NCBI GenBank assembly: GCA_946894095.1
Contig: OX335656.1
Span: 3,611,001-3,675,000 of the forward strand
Length of the DNA: 64,000 bases
From: Incurvaria masculella
Lineage: Eukaryota > Arthropoda > Insecta > Lepidoptera > Incurvariidae
Direction of reading: 5' to 3'
Under the pieces are notes generated by a model. That model searched no databases. It was not told the origin of the DNA and worked only from the letters and a program-made list of their open reading frames with translations. A program made the position numbers and the translations under genes. Below are positions 43,901-53,364 of this stretch, one piece after another. The first letter of the stretch is position 1. Each line of letters begins with the position of its first letter.

Positions 43901-46849
43901 AGTGAATAAACAAAAATAGACATTTTTCCAAAACATATTCTGTAGAAATTTGCGTCCCATAACATATGTATGTAGCTAACACATGTGTAATGGAATAAAA
44001 TGTATGGTTGTATTTTTTTATAATTATATGTGTTGCTATTATTTAAAGGTATTCATTCCTGCTTGTAAAAGTATCGTCAGATCGGACACGAGGCAGACAC
44101 GCTTTACCATGGTGGGATGGGTTAATGCCGGGAACACGATTTATGCTTCCATTGTTTACTTTTATCGCGGATCCATCTTCTTTCGTCTGTTCCGCACTAA
44201 TGCTTTAAGATTCCTTCCACAATAATATTGAAAAGTCTTTTATCTAGTCTAATCACTATGATGACTGAACTGTTTTGTTCCATGATTGGAGTGTCAATTG
44301 TCAAATGTTCCCCTTACTGCCATCACAAAGTGAAATCTCCCCATTTAAAAAAAAGAGGTGGGTTGGTATTCCTATCAAGTAGGATCCATAACAAGTAAAT
44401 ATACTTTTTCGTACTAAGCAGGTACGTCGCTTATTCCAAGGAATGTGATATGTATGTATGTATAATCGACCGTGAAGCAAGGAAACATTAATTGAAGAAA
44501 GACCCCAGTAAAAAGAACTACTTTACTGGGCTCTTTCTTCAATTATAGTCTCCTTGCTTCACGGCCGATTATACATATATACAAATCACAGGATCCAAAA
44601 CAAGTCGATATTTGCACTCAACCATTGAAATTCTGATCGTAAAAGCGAATTAGTTTTCTGCTTTGTAATACTTTTACAAACAGAATACCACACTTGAAGT
44701 TGAAGAAAAGAGGACTTAATCCAATAATATTGGATTACCCATGGCAATGTTGAATTACGACATGGAAATAGTCTTCAGTAAGGCAATTGCAACGTTCTGT
44801 GTAAGCAATCCAGCCAACAACGCACAACGCTGCGATCAAATCGCTTAGGGATTTGATCGAATTTCTGTTTTTATCGATTCCCTGCGACACATCGAACAAC
44901 ACTGAAATTCTAAATAACCAAGATTATATGTATGAATATTTAATAATTAAATAATAAACCAAGGTTTATGTTAATTTTATGTTAATTGTTAATTTGCGCA
45001 ACCTATGTTAAGTATATATTATCTATTCATACTCTCCCAGATGTGGTTGTTCACCAGGGGAGATTTTTTTAAATGACCAAACCTCAAGACCTATAATACG
45101 GTCAAGAGAGGCCAAAGCCCTGCAGTGGGTGGCACTAAGAAAAAAAAATTTTAAAATAATCTTGTGACATTATTTAGTGTATAAGGCTATAATAAATTAT
45201 TTTTTTGCGACCTGACATGGATGGCTAATACCACACAACTACCGTTATGATATCAACCCAATACACCACATTTCAACAAGAATTAGGTGCGATGCCAGGA
45301 CCTTCCCTTTATGAGCACGGCTAAATTCGACTGGATGGAAAACACAGACAATTTTTCATTGCCGCTTCGACCATCTTTTCATCCAATGCGATGGTACCAA
45401 CCCGGGCGAGCTTAAACCCTACCACCTAGCAGGGGAAGGGGACCTACAGTTTTACATGGATTCCGAACCATGGAGCAACTCGCATTCGCGACGAAATGCA
45501 CTTATCGAACTATGAAAGAGAAAGGTTAAGCCAGTCCCCGCGTCACTAGGCTACGAACCGCTCGAAAACGAATATGCATGTATATGTGCGCGGGTCCTCA
45601 GGCGGTGACGCACGTGCTGACCTGCGAGCCGGACAACGCGAAGGCGCTCTACCGGCGGGCGCGCGTGCTCGCCGCGATGGGGCGCGGCGGCGAGGCGCTG
45701 GAGGCGGCGCGCGCGGCCGCGGCGGCGGCGCCGGCGGACGCGGCCGTGCGCCGCGAGCTGGCGCGCTGCGAGGCGCGCGCGGCGCGCGACCGCTCCGCCG
45801 AGCGGCGGCTCGCGCGGCGCATGCTCGGCGCGGACCGGCCGCCGCCCGAGCCCAAGAAACCCAACAGGAATAAGGTAATATATGTAAAGCTTTAGCAATA
45901 TTTTGTAACACGTACTCTCGAGAAAAAAGAAAAAAATGAAAGGAAATATAACTAAAATTAAAAGAAAAAAAGGAAAAAAAATTTAAACAATAATTATAAA
46001 TTCTTAAGTGAAGTAAGAAACCAAGGTTTATGTAAATGTTTTACAGAATTTTTTATTTTTTATTTTAAATTGGTAAGTGATGTAATAATAATGTGCATGT
46101 GTTGTGCTAGGAAAATGTACAACCTATGTTAAGAATATAATATTTATTCATACTCTCCCAGATGTGGTTGGTCAGCGGAGATTTCTTGAAATGACCAAAC
46201 CTCAAGACCTATAATACGGTCAAAAGAGGTCAAAGCCCTGCAGTGGCACTAAGGCAAAAAAATTCAGAAATTTAAAATAAAGTTATAATTTATTTAGTGT
46301 ACAAGGCTATAATAATAATAATTGTATGCACAAATAACTGTATAAGTGTATGCACTTTACTATTAAGATGGGCCTTCTTGCTCAACTCCCCATACAAACG
46401 TGGAAAGAAGATCAGCATATTTATTGTCAGACGGTCCCAGTAAAAATCAGTATTAAAGTCAGCACAAAAATCAGTAAAACTATATTATAATCTACCAGAG
46501 TCAATAAGATATTTACCATTAAATATTGTTAGAAATAAACTCTTCAAATGGTTAGGTGAGAAATGTTTTTATAGTTTGAAAGAGTTCTTTACATAAATAA
46601 AAATGTTATTATATGCTCATCTAAGGCGTACATTTGTATGTGATAAAACGCAAATTGTGGAAGAAGCATTGAAAGACATGATCCATATATAGAGCAAAGT
46701 TCGCATGAGTTAGGTCCAACACAAATAAAGATATTTCATCTTATTTTATTTCATCATTGCAGGTTCTGCTGTGGGGCTCGCTGATACTCAGCGTAGTGGT
46801 GGGCGTGGCCAGCGTGCTGGTGTACCGCTACCGCTCCCAGTCGCAGTGA
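31907..46849 (+). CDS. zda: FKBP8/FKBP38 orthologue (zonda), complete, 6 exons
   Basis: Membrane-anchored FKBP-TPR co-chaperone; relatives sit on the mitochondrial outer membrane/ER and act with Hsp90, Bcl-2 and autophagy factors. Exons 31907-32194, 34366-34524, 41614-41870, 42299-42545, 45602-45874, 46763-46849; phases 0,0,2,0,0 close to give 436 aa (human 412). Order: an acidic N-terminus with AAEKLKAAEKLEAAEKLRAA repeats; EEWQDVLGSGVLLKK, the family entry to the FKBP domain (about 80-230); TPRs (about 240-385; YERGEAALAVQLYRRAL, YNNMAAAQLKAGAYDAAL, PDNAKALYRRARVLAAM); and a C-terminal helix (SLILSVVVGVASVLVY) with a basic tail. The FKBP12 Trp59 position is Leu (VLQGLDLA), as in vertebrate FKBP8, so isomerase activity is doubtful. 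Exons 3-5 are extremely GC-rich. Confidence 0.93.
32248..33126 (+). repeat. Repeat family R copy 5, split by an insertion
   Basis: The 5' part of family R is at 32248-32320 (AAAAACCGGCCAAGTGCGAG) and the remainder at 32943-33126 (TTGTTATAGCGGCAAA to TACGGAACCCTAAAAA). Between them lies a different element (32324-32937), so the order of insertion is clear. Confidence 0.7.
32324..32937 (+). mobile_element. GC-rich interspersed element inserted in an A run
   Basis: Starts GACGTGTGGCACTCGGGGAC and ends GCTATGCAATAGCTT, with runs of six or more A on both sides. A shorter copy (38638-38875) has the same ends and also sits between A runs inside a Helitron. The copy here holds about 380 bp of extra sequence (about 32387-32765) that the other lacks. 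Superfamily unknown. Confidence 0.55.
33551..33775 (+). mobile_element. CR1-like LINE 3' end
   Basis: Encodes the end of a CR1-type RT ORF (MWNKLPEDVVRAH, DFKNRVDKHLK, stop), a short 3' UTR with ACATCAGCTTAGGCTAC, and a tail of AAAT repeats at 33750-33768. Strongly 5'-truncated, as is usual for the clade. Confidence 0.7.
33833..34095 (-). mobile_element. CR1-like LINE 3' end, opposite orientation
   Basis: The minus strand reads VEDWNKLPEEVISAI and NNFKNNLDNNVKN then a stop, followed by a UTR and an ATA microsatellite tail (plus strand 33833-33852). Its tail faces the tail of the copy at 33551-33775 with about 60 bp between. Closely related to 9421-9720. Confidence 0.7.
34525..37659. other. 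FKBP8 intron 2, left part
   Basis: Mostly AT-rich sequence without recognised coding potential. Microsatellites: ATT repeats at about 35005-35025 and AAT repeats at 36840-36870. At 36295-36440 there is a SINE-like head (GATAGCTCAGGGGATAATC, CCTCTCTGAGCGTGGTTTCG) ending in an A run; it resembles the head at 51216 in part. No other feature is supported. Confidence 0.45.
37664..38188. mobile_element. TTAA-bounded MITE (GGTGGCCC family), copy 1
   Basis: Flanked by TTAA at 37660-37663 and 38189-38192. It shares almost its whole length with the copies at 40311-40852 and 47077-47617, but both ends are diverged here (GGTAATTTCATCCCG at the left, GGGACACC at the right). Noncoding. Confidence 0.75.
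38430..38935 (+). mobile_element. Helitron 5' portion, interrupted
   Basis: Begins TCACTACATATTATAAAACA followed by AAGTCGCTTTCTCTGTCC, the usual 5' end of lepidopteran Helitrons. It is interrupted at 38638-38875 by the GC-rich element also at 32324, resumes with CCGCTTACATTGCAAACGCA, and stops where a second Helitron begins. Confidence 0.65.
38936..39575 (+). mobile_element. Non-autonomous Helitron, both ends present
   Basis: Starts TCACTACATAGTATAAAACA and ends with the GC-rich hairpin GAAGCCGGAGCGGGCCGCTAG before T, at 39574-39576. A 5' TC, a 3' CTAG preceded by a hairpin and the absence of terminal inverted repeats define a Helitron. About 640 bp with no Rep-helicase, so mobilised in trans. 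Confidence 0.75.
39577..40306. other. FKBP8 intron 2, unassigned part
   Basis: AT-rich sequence with one CAA microsatellite (about 40036-40052) flanked on both sides by ACAGGGCCGTTGTTTG (39980 and 40052), a direct repeat of about 70-bp spacing. No gene. Confidence 0.4.
40311..40852. mobile_element. TTAA-bounded MITE (GGTGGCCC family), copy 2
   Basis: TTAA at 40307-40310 and 40853-40856. The ends are GGTGGCCCATCCCG and, inverted, GGTGGCCCAACCCG. 542 bp, noncoding. The TTAA duplication points to piggyBac-type mobilisation. Confidence 0.8.
41288..41599 (+). repeat. Repeat family R copy 6, touching the FKBP8 exon 3 acceptor
   Basis: Complete copy from AAAAAACCGGCCAAGTACG to GTACCGAACCCTAAAAAA. 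It ends 14 bp before exon 3 (41614), leaving only TGTTCTCCCGCAG as unique acceptor sequence. Any branch point further than about 15 bp upstream must lie within the repeat. Confidence 0.78.
42890..43260 (+). repeat. Interspersed repeat, uninterrupted copy
   Basis: The same family as 26336-26960 without its two insertions. Begins AAATAAATACTCAATATGTA, ends AATGAAATGAAATCAACC. The A-rich end suggests a retroposed element, but no Pol III boxes were found. Confidence 0.6.
43261..44442. other. FKBP8 intron 4, unassigned
   Basis: AT-rich. At 43480-43560 GGGGTCCGTGGCATAGGTGC is followed by a related GGGGGCCCGTGGCATGAGTG, and 43715-43745 repeats part of that theme (CGCAAGGGTTAAGAAACCCTG), as in the end of a hAT-like fragment; not firm. 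No gene. Confidence 0.35.
44443..44591. repeat. Palindromic MITE, hairpin
   Basis: The arms at about 44443-44512 and 44522-44591 are inverted copies (GTATAATCGACCGTGAAGCA against its near-complement, and GAAGAAAGACCCCAGTAAA against TTTACTGGGCTCTTTCTTC). Single arms of the family occur near 16940, 21275, 21570 and 60830-61140. Confidence 0.7.
44951..45200 (+). repeat. Direct repeat left of FKBP8 exon 5
   Basis: AACCAAGGTTTATG, CATACTCTCCCAGATGTGG, CAAGACCTATAATACGGTC and CCAAAGCCCTGCAGTG occur here in the same order and orientation as in 46018-46320. The two copies bracket exon 5. Confidence 0.65.
45203..45555 (-). mobile_element. SINE directly upstream of FKBP8 exon 5
   Basis: Body and tail like 15113-15530; the head keeps TAGCCTAGTGACGCGGGGAC but has lost the B box. 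Its head end is about 45 bp from the exon 5 acceptor at 45601. The acceptor lacks a long pyrimidine tract (TGCGCGGGTCCTCAG), so the SINE edge may contribute to splice recognition. Confidence 0.75.
46018..46320 (+). repeat. Direct repeat right of FKBP8 exon 5
   Basis: Partner of 44951-45200, with a small insertion near its start and an AAT microsatellite at its end. Offset is about 1.07-1.1 kb. Confidence 0.65.
46371..46440 (+). repeat. Fragment of the GGTGGCCC MITE family
   Basis: About 70 bp resembling the left end of the family (CTCAACTCCCCATACAAACG, GGAAAGAAGATCA). The rest is absent. Confidence 0.55.
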
Positions 46850-47076
46850 CCCGCTTCCCGCCCAGCGCCGCGCCCCTACACCAGTTAGTCAGACGCGAGA
46901 CGTCGCATTCATTTAGCAATACGTAGCGGTTTGTGTGAGGCGTGTTTCGAACGAACGACGCGGTTGATTTCCTGCCGCGTTTGACAGATGTGGTATTCGA
47001 TGTTAGGTTATATTGGTTTTATCTTGCCGAGTTTCGTGATGCCTAAAGTTGTTCGTTGTACATTTACTCAGTTTAA

Positions 47077-47617
47077 GGTGGCCCATCCCGCTCATCTCCC
47101 CATACAAACGGGGAAAGAAGATCACGCCCATATTTCTTGTCAGAGATCCAAAATTTCGCTAAAAAAAAGTTTTTTTCATCGAACTAGATGTCTGACAACC
47201 ATTGGTATTGTAAAATTGTGTTTGGTTTCTAAGTTATAAGGTCCGAAAGCTCGAATTTTTCGGGTGTTTTATAAAATAACTTTGGACGTGGATTACGCAA
47301 TGATAAAGTAAGAACATCTTAAAAAGATTAGTCATCAGACATAGCTTATTTAATCAAGATTAATAATCTGTTTGGTTTTTGTTAGAATTTTGACTACAGC
47401 GGTCGTGGTTTACTTTTAGCTATAAGTCGTTTTGTAATAAAAATTTTTGAAACTCTTATCAAATCATACACTATGCACATTTTCTTTTTTGTGGACATGT
47501 TGCATCTTCCTCATCACGGAGCCTGTCTTTTTCTTTGAAACAGAGAAGTCCCAGAGCGCAACAGCACGGTTTTGTATCGTGCCCGCGAATGAGTTCGTCC
47601 CGCCGGGTTGGGCCACC
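47077..47617. mobile_element. TTAA-bounded MITE (GGTGGCCC family), copy 3
   Basis: TTAA at 47073-47076 and 47618-47621, ends GGTGGCCCATCCCG and inverted GGTGGCCCAACCCG, 541 bp. It starts 227 bp after the FKBP8 stop codon and may lie in the 3' UTR, because the next good AATAAA is at 48299. Confidence 0.8.
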
Positions 47618-47621
47618 TTAA

Positions 47622-48869
47622 GTATGCAGTTTGTGTGACATATAATCATTTACTTTCATGATGGTAAGACATTAACCATTAGGTATTTTTTCCTTACGCC
47701 CTCTACAATGAGGTAGATTTAGTACTAAAAACTCTGTCAATATCAATCAAAGGGAAGCCAAGGGAAGACTGGAGGAAAAAATACAAATTCTGAATTTTCT
47801 AATCACAAATGTTCTTTGAAGATTTTTTATAAGTTTACAAACATGGTCAAAAAATTGGTAAAAATCATGTCTGCAAAAAAATCAACACGAGATTGAAGCC
47901 GTTCAGTTTTTCCTTCAAAGAGTAAGTAAATGACCATACATTCATGTCTCCATATATGTTGCAAGTCATGTTACTCGGTGAGATAAAACATTTGCAAACA
48001 CTATAGGCTGGAGTCTCTCACTAGTATCTCTGGTGATGGTTTATTTTATTGACAATACTTATATCGACGGAAAATATTTCTGTCTTCTTTCTTCTCATGT
48101 CTTAAGACGAAAGAAGGAAGAAGACGGACAATATTTAACAATAACATTAACCGTAACGCAATATGGTGCACTCCAGCCTATGCTTGAAGGTTGTTGAGGA
48201 TATTGTTTACCTGAAAGGGTAGGACATTCCCTACTCAGTCCTATTCTATCCAATGCAAACATCTAACAATGCAGAATAAGTAATAATTTGAAAATATAAA
48301 TAAAGATTTCATTGAAAATGTATCGCACATTTTCGTTATGTCTGTCAGTTCGTTACAATTCGTCAAGTGCTTTGATATTGTCACATATGGAAATATATAC
48401 ATGTTTCCATTTGAGGTTTTTTTTTATTATATTATTTTATCAGGGCAAGTCAAGACATATACTGTTTTAATACCTAAAAAAAGTTTTTGTGGTGTAGAGG
48501 AAAGATGGCAAATAACGTAGAACCCCTTTTTATCTAGAGAGCATAAACTAAGAAAAATGCCATAAATAGTTTAAAATTTAATGCATACTTGACAATGGCA
48601 TATTATTGTGACAATGGTTTTGTCTCGGTCCACGGGTTATATTGAATATTGCACAGAATTGCCTATTCTCTCTCTCCACTAGCGCGCACTTGTCACTGTC
48701 TTCCGGAATGTGCTTTTCCTTTCGTCTTGAAGTTTACAGTCGCTTCTACATTACAACAACTAGAACAAGTCCATTACAATAACATTGCAATTACGCTATT
48801 TTGTTAAATTTGTCCCAATGTGAATTTACTAACGGTCGTATATGCGAATTTGTAAGCAGTTTGCACATA
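47622..48869. other. Intergenic between FKBP8 and PIGG, left part
   Basis: AT-rich. AATAAA at 48299-48304 is a candidate FKBP8 polyadenylation signal, which would give a 3' UTR of about 1.45 kb. CTTCTTTCTTCTCATGTCTTAAGACGAAAGAAGGAAGAAG at 48083-48123 is an inverted repeat. No gene. Confidence 0.4.
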
Positions 48870-49260
48870 AAGGTGGCGACTGACTTGTGATATTCTTTTT
48901 CAATTCGAATTTTTCATTCGAGGCGAACATTACGGCAACAATACGCGGCGAACGCTCATTTCGAGCACTTGGGTTGAAGTGTGCTCCAGTTTTAGTTAGA
49001 ATAGCCATCAATTTCATTTTATGTGTATTTATTTCTCCTTGTCCCATTGTAGAAAATTGGGTCCCAAAGCAAAAGTAAATGTGCGTTTGCGATGACACCC
49101 TCCACCTGTACTGACTTGTTATGTAACGTTCAAAGGGTTTTGCGAAAAAACTGTCAATTGAGTGGAGCACACTGCGCTCGCATTGGGCGGCTTAGCTCGC
49201 TGCACTTACTCATGTAATGCGACACATTACACCTAAATGTTACAAGTCAGACCCCACCTT
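48870..49260. mobile_element. MITE with AAGGTGG...CTGACTTGT ends
   Basis: The ends are inverted repeats of about 20 bp (AAGGTGGCGACTGACTTGT against AAGGTGGGGTCTGACTTGT). 391 bp, with no second copy in the window. Frames inside (48829-49170 on the minus strand) are not protein-like. Confidence 0.6.
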
Positions 49261-49683
49261 GAGGCGTCAAGCGCGCGGTAGTTGAGCGAGAGGATGTATC
49301 CCTAGTTCTGTAGAATATTGTATGCAATTTAGAACCGAAAGTCGCAGCAAACATTACATCGTTAATCTGGATAATAGGGGTTATACTGTACTTAGTAGTA
49401 AATTATATCGGAAGGGGTAGCTCCTAGTTAATAGGCAGGTGGATTTAATTGATGCTTGGATTTAGGATACTTAACAATATTCATAAAAATATAATAAAAA
49501 TGTTTCAAATTATTGCCGTCATTACAAAATGAAAGCCGGACTGTAACGGTCTGGGAACTGATCTAATATAAAAAAATACACATTTATAATTAAAGAGAAT
49601 ACACCTTTGACAAGTTGAGTGATCTTAACATCTGAGAAATACTTATTGTTTTTATTGTGTCATAAAAAAAAAACCAGTCTTTT

Positions 49684-49945
49684 GCAATGGGGAGGACGGC
49701 TGCCAAACTTTACCACCAGATGGCGCCACATAAAACTACGCCACGGTTTCATTTCAAGGTTATAGGTTGTTGACCAATTAAACTGAGTTAATATGAATAG
49801 CTACCTTGAAATGGATGTAAAACACGGACAATGTGATTGCCTGTGATTCGCGAGTAACCATACCCTCTACGTGATAGCTTGGCATAGTTTTATGTGGCGC
49901 CATCTGGTGGTAAAGCTTTGCGCCGTGCACCCCATTGAGAGGTGA
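49684..49945. repeat. Inverted repeat with perfect 31-bp arms
   Basis: 49708-49738 and 49885-49915 are perfect reverse complements (core ACCACCAGATGGCGCCAC); weaker pairing continues outward to about 49684 and 49945 through CAATGGGG. The middle (146 bp) is unique. Looks like a fold-back element. Confidence 0.7.
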
Positions 49946-51215
49946 CATTTTTCTTCTGGTGTGAAATCCGTCTGGACATGACACTCAATGAATACAGTAA
50001 ACAATAGAAAAGCAAAGATTCCGGATGTATCCAGCAAATATTGTTTTATTTCAGAATGCGGCTAAGTCGCCTGCTTATATTTTTATAAATGCCATGCCGA
50101 GTCATGGAGAAGGGTATTATAGACTTTAAACTGTGTTTTTGTTGCATTTAATTATATCACAGAAAACGAGAGAGACGAAATATCCAAATGTATGTACTCG
50201 TTATTTTATATTCTTTGAGAATTTAATTCTACAGAGTTTAATGTGTCGTTTTTCCAAGATCGCTTAGACGAGAACTAAGTGCCAAAATTGGATATGTTGC
50301 TTTGTGGACATAGCTTTGTTTTCTTTTTGTATGCATACACTGATAGAAATGCTAAATAAATTTATTTTTATATAGAAAATTTCGAAACCGGGAAATGTTT
50401 TTTTTTTTAAAAAAGATCCAATTTTGCTACTTCCCTGTTTACTGAATTTGTAACTCATTTTCATATTAAACTTCGCATTTCATTAAGTAATCGAAGGAAT
50501 ACTTCGCTTTGTATGCATTCCATGCAAGTTTTAAGGAAATAACATAGTTATGGAGCGCTTTCGCTGTAGATTTTGTCCATTTGAACAGAAAATACCAGGG
50601 ATCGGATCGATGAAAGATTGCTAGTGGTCTAAAATACTTCCCTTTCCAAATTGTATATTGTAATATGTAGGTGATATTTTAAATTTATTAAAATGTAAAT
50701 TTCAGAGTAAGGAGGTTCAGAATGATTATTTTTATGTATAAATATAAAAAACTGGTGGTTTTATTATGTAAATAAAGAAAAATAAATCCCCTTCGATGAC
50801 TCATTTCAAACCCTAGTCTGGTTAACTTGTTTCCAATTTAACCCCCTCTTTTTTATCTTTTTTTTTATTCATTTCGAAATTTATGGAGCACTCAAAATAT
50901 GCCCTTTTTATAAAAATACAACTTGAAATATTTAAAAATCACTTCCATATACAATTAAAATTGCAAAATATAATCTGCGCAAGTCATTTTAAATGTAACA
51001 TTACAATATTTGCATTGGCCTGAAAAAACAACAATCTAAAATTCACATATAACATGCAGAGTGAAAGAATTGTCTCTATATATATATATATATATATATT
51101 TTAATAAATTTGATCCAAGCTTGTGCAGTTGTGGATGCGAGCTGAAAGTGAATTGTGACATCAAAAATCACAATCTGTTCGCTGTGACTAGACGCAGAGC
51201 TGTCGTTTGCATGTG
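49946..51215. other. Intergenic, AT-rich
   Basis: No gene or repeat family recognised. A TA microsatellite lies at about 51078-51100. Confidence 0.45.
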
Positions 51216-51580
51216 TCAGCCTCGGTAGTCCAGTGGCGCGACGCCTTGCGATTCGATAATCTTGGTGAAACACCTCTGAGCGCGGTTAGGTACTGGATGG
51301 GTGACCATTTTCAACCGTTGAGACTAGCCGTGGTTCGGATTCCACGTAAAACTGTAGGTCTCCTTCCTTACTTGGTGTTAGGGATAATTACGCCTGGGTT
51401 TGTACCACCGCATTTAATGAACGAGGGTAGAAACGGCAATGAAATTTGTCCGTGTTTTCCATCCAGTTCAATGTAACTGAGCAATATAAGGAAGGTCCTG
51501 GCATGGCACCTAGTTCCCATGTGGTGTGTTAGGTTAATATCTGACGGTCAGTTTGGTATTAGCCATCCATCTCCAGTTAC
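51216..51580 (+). mobile_element. SINE with 5S-rRNA-like head
   Basis: The head (51216-51315) contains GAGCGCGGTTAGGTACTGG followed by ATGGGTGACC, which closely follows the 3' half of insect 5S rRNA including the internal box C region. From about 51330 onward the body is the same as in the tRNA-headed copies (TGTAGGTC, CGTGTTTTCCATCCAGTTCA, GGTCCTGGCATGGCACCTAG), ending GTTACATAAAAACAAAAAC. So a 5S-derived promoter is joined to the common SINE body. Confidence 0.72.
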
Positions 51581-52004
51581 ATAAAAACAAAAACTGCGAT
51601 CAATGGTTACTACAGAAACCGTGCAGGGGACAATAATTTTCTTATATTGTATTTATATCATTTTGTCAAATTGGTAGACAAGATAGACTCAGACAGGTCA
51701 TTTTTTCTTATTTTAAGGCATACAGGCAAACATAGATTCAGCTTACAATTTCTGGCATATACCATCTTTGAGTACTCCAGAGAGACAGTCTTGTTGTTCA
51801 TCTTGTGAGCGAATATGGTATGTCTAGTTATTTTTGTCTTTGTCCTTGTAATTCGAAGGCGAAGACGCAGGGTACGCGCCATCCATCGCCGTTATTGGGT
51901 CCCAAACAGCAGGCCGCGCTTCGATGTCCAATATGAAAACATCGGCATTGAACGTATCCATGTTGAGATCCCAATACAAACACACGTAAAGCTCGTGGTG
52001 TAGG
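51581..52004. other. Intergenic between two SINEs, unassigned
   Basis: No gene; the frames at 51658-51882 (minus) and 51815-52003 (plus) resemble nothing known. Confidence 0.4.
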
Positions 52005-52350
52005 GGCTAGAGAACTTACCTTTCGTGCGAGAGATTATGGGTTCAATTCCTCACCCCGTTCTCTCTCTGAGTTGGATAAGTGCATTTGCCCATTGACGAA
52101 TGGAACCCATGTAAAACTGTAGCTCCTCTTCTTCTACTAGGCAGTAGGTTATAGCCCGCCCGGGTTGGTACAACCGCATTGGATGAACCAATGGTTGAAG
52201 CGGCAATGAAATATTGTCTGTGTTTTCCATCCAGTTCAGTGTAGCCGCGCTCTTGAAGGGAAGGTCCTGTAATGGGACCTAATTCCTTCGGTAATGTGGT
52301 GTATTGGTCTAATATGTGTGGCATAAGCCATCCATGTCAGGTTACATAAA
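52005..52350 (+). mobile_element. tRNA-headed SINE with a different head
   Basis: The head has TGGTGTAGGGGCTAGAG and GGGTTCAATTCC, an A/B box pair distinct from that of the 15113 copy; the body (GAGTTGGATAAGTGCATTTG to CATGTCAGGTTACATAAAAA) is shared. Full length with an A-rich tail. Confidence 0.75.
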
Positions 52351-53364
52351 AAAGAACTGATTCACAAATCATTTTGTACGTAATATATTTGGTAACATCA
52401 CTATATTGTCTTCTTTTACAATCACTTGCAAACAATACATCAGCAACATATTTACTACAAGATACTGTGCAGTAAATGTTACAATTCAAATTGACAATGG
52501 TTTTAACCAATCACATCTGAGCCGTTCCACCCAGCTCGCAATGGCTAAGCCACCTATGTAATCCTCTCTCTGGACATATATTTCACAAATATCTAAATCC
52601 TATCACAGCTGCTTTTAAATGGTTTTATCAAACATATTCAGGCCACCTGCGGGCTTAACCCGGCACATTGCTGCCTTATTGCTGATAGAATCAAATTTTT
52701 AGAAGCATTGTAATCAATTAGATTAAGGAAATTATGGATAAATACTGTAAAGCTTACTTTTGTCTGTAAATTTAAGTATTATATCAGACAAAACTGAAGA
52801 TGGATGCAAACGACCTCCAGTCCTTTTTTGAAACCAGTCTATATCTTGAAGAAAAAATAATACATTTTGTTAATTTTAATTATATTCTATAATTAAACTA
52901 AAAACTGTTCATAAACCTGATCTAATACATTGACGCTATGTTTGCTAGATAAAGTGCATAAAACTTCACTGTATTATTGACATATTTGTTATCTAATATC
53001 AGGCAACCAATATCTTTGTGTGCACTTATTTTAATTCAATACCGATTCAAATGGCAGCAAAGAGCATTGCTCATGCACGTTTTTTTTTTTCTGTAGTTTA
53101 ACGTAGAATACATTTTAAAAAAATCAAGTACATAGTGGTTTTCAAACAATCAGTAAATGTTTGTATGGAGAGCTTAATTTTCTGATGCTGATGTCCCCCA
53201 CCTTCGGGCAGATGGAATGATTCACAGTCTCCATCCTCGTACCGCGTTCAGAAATCCTTCGCACTGTTGCACCGGAGGCGTCCTCACGATTCGAAATACG
53301 GCCAAACCGCCACCGTCCTGGCCACCCCGGTTGAAAAGTCAAGTAGATACGGCAAAACCATGGA
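52351..53364. other. Intergenic downstream of PIGG
   Basis: Unassigned sequence; 52980-53205 contains pieces of the fold-back MITE seen at 13531 (ATCTAATATCAGGCAACC, AATTTTCTGATGC). The PIGG 3' UTR starts at 53364 going left, but no convincing AATAAA was located close to it. Confidence 0.4.

Noticed and set aside
45546..45911. 115-121 residue minus-strand frames opposite FKBP8 exon 5
   Set aside because: Pro/Arg/Ala-rich composition typical of antisense GC-rich DNA; the plus strand encodes TPR sequence.
48829..49170. 113-residue minus-strand frame
   Set aside because: Lies inside a MITE with inverted ends and resembles no protein.
51260..51312. A functional 5S rRNA gene
   Set aside because: Only the 3' half is 5S-like, the 5' half and terminator are absent, and it continues directly into a SINE body.
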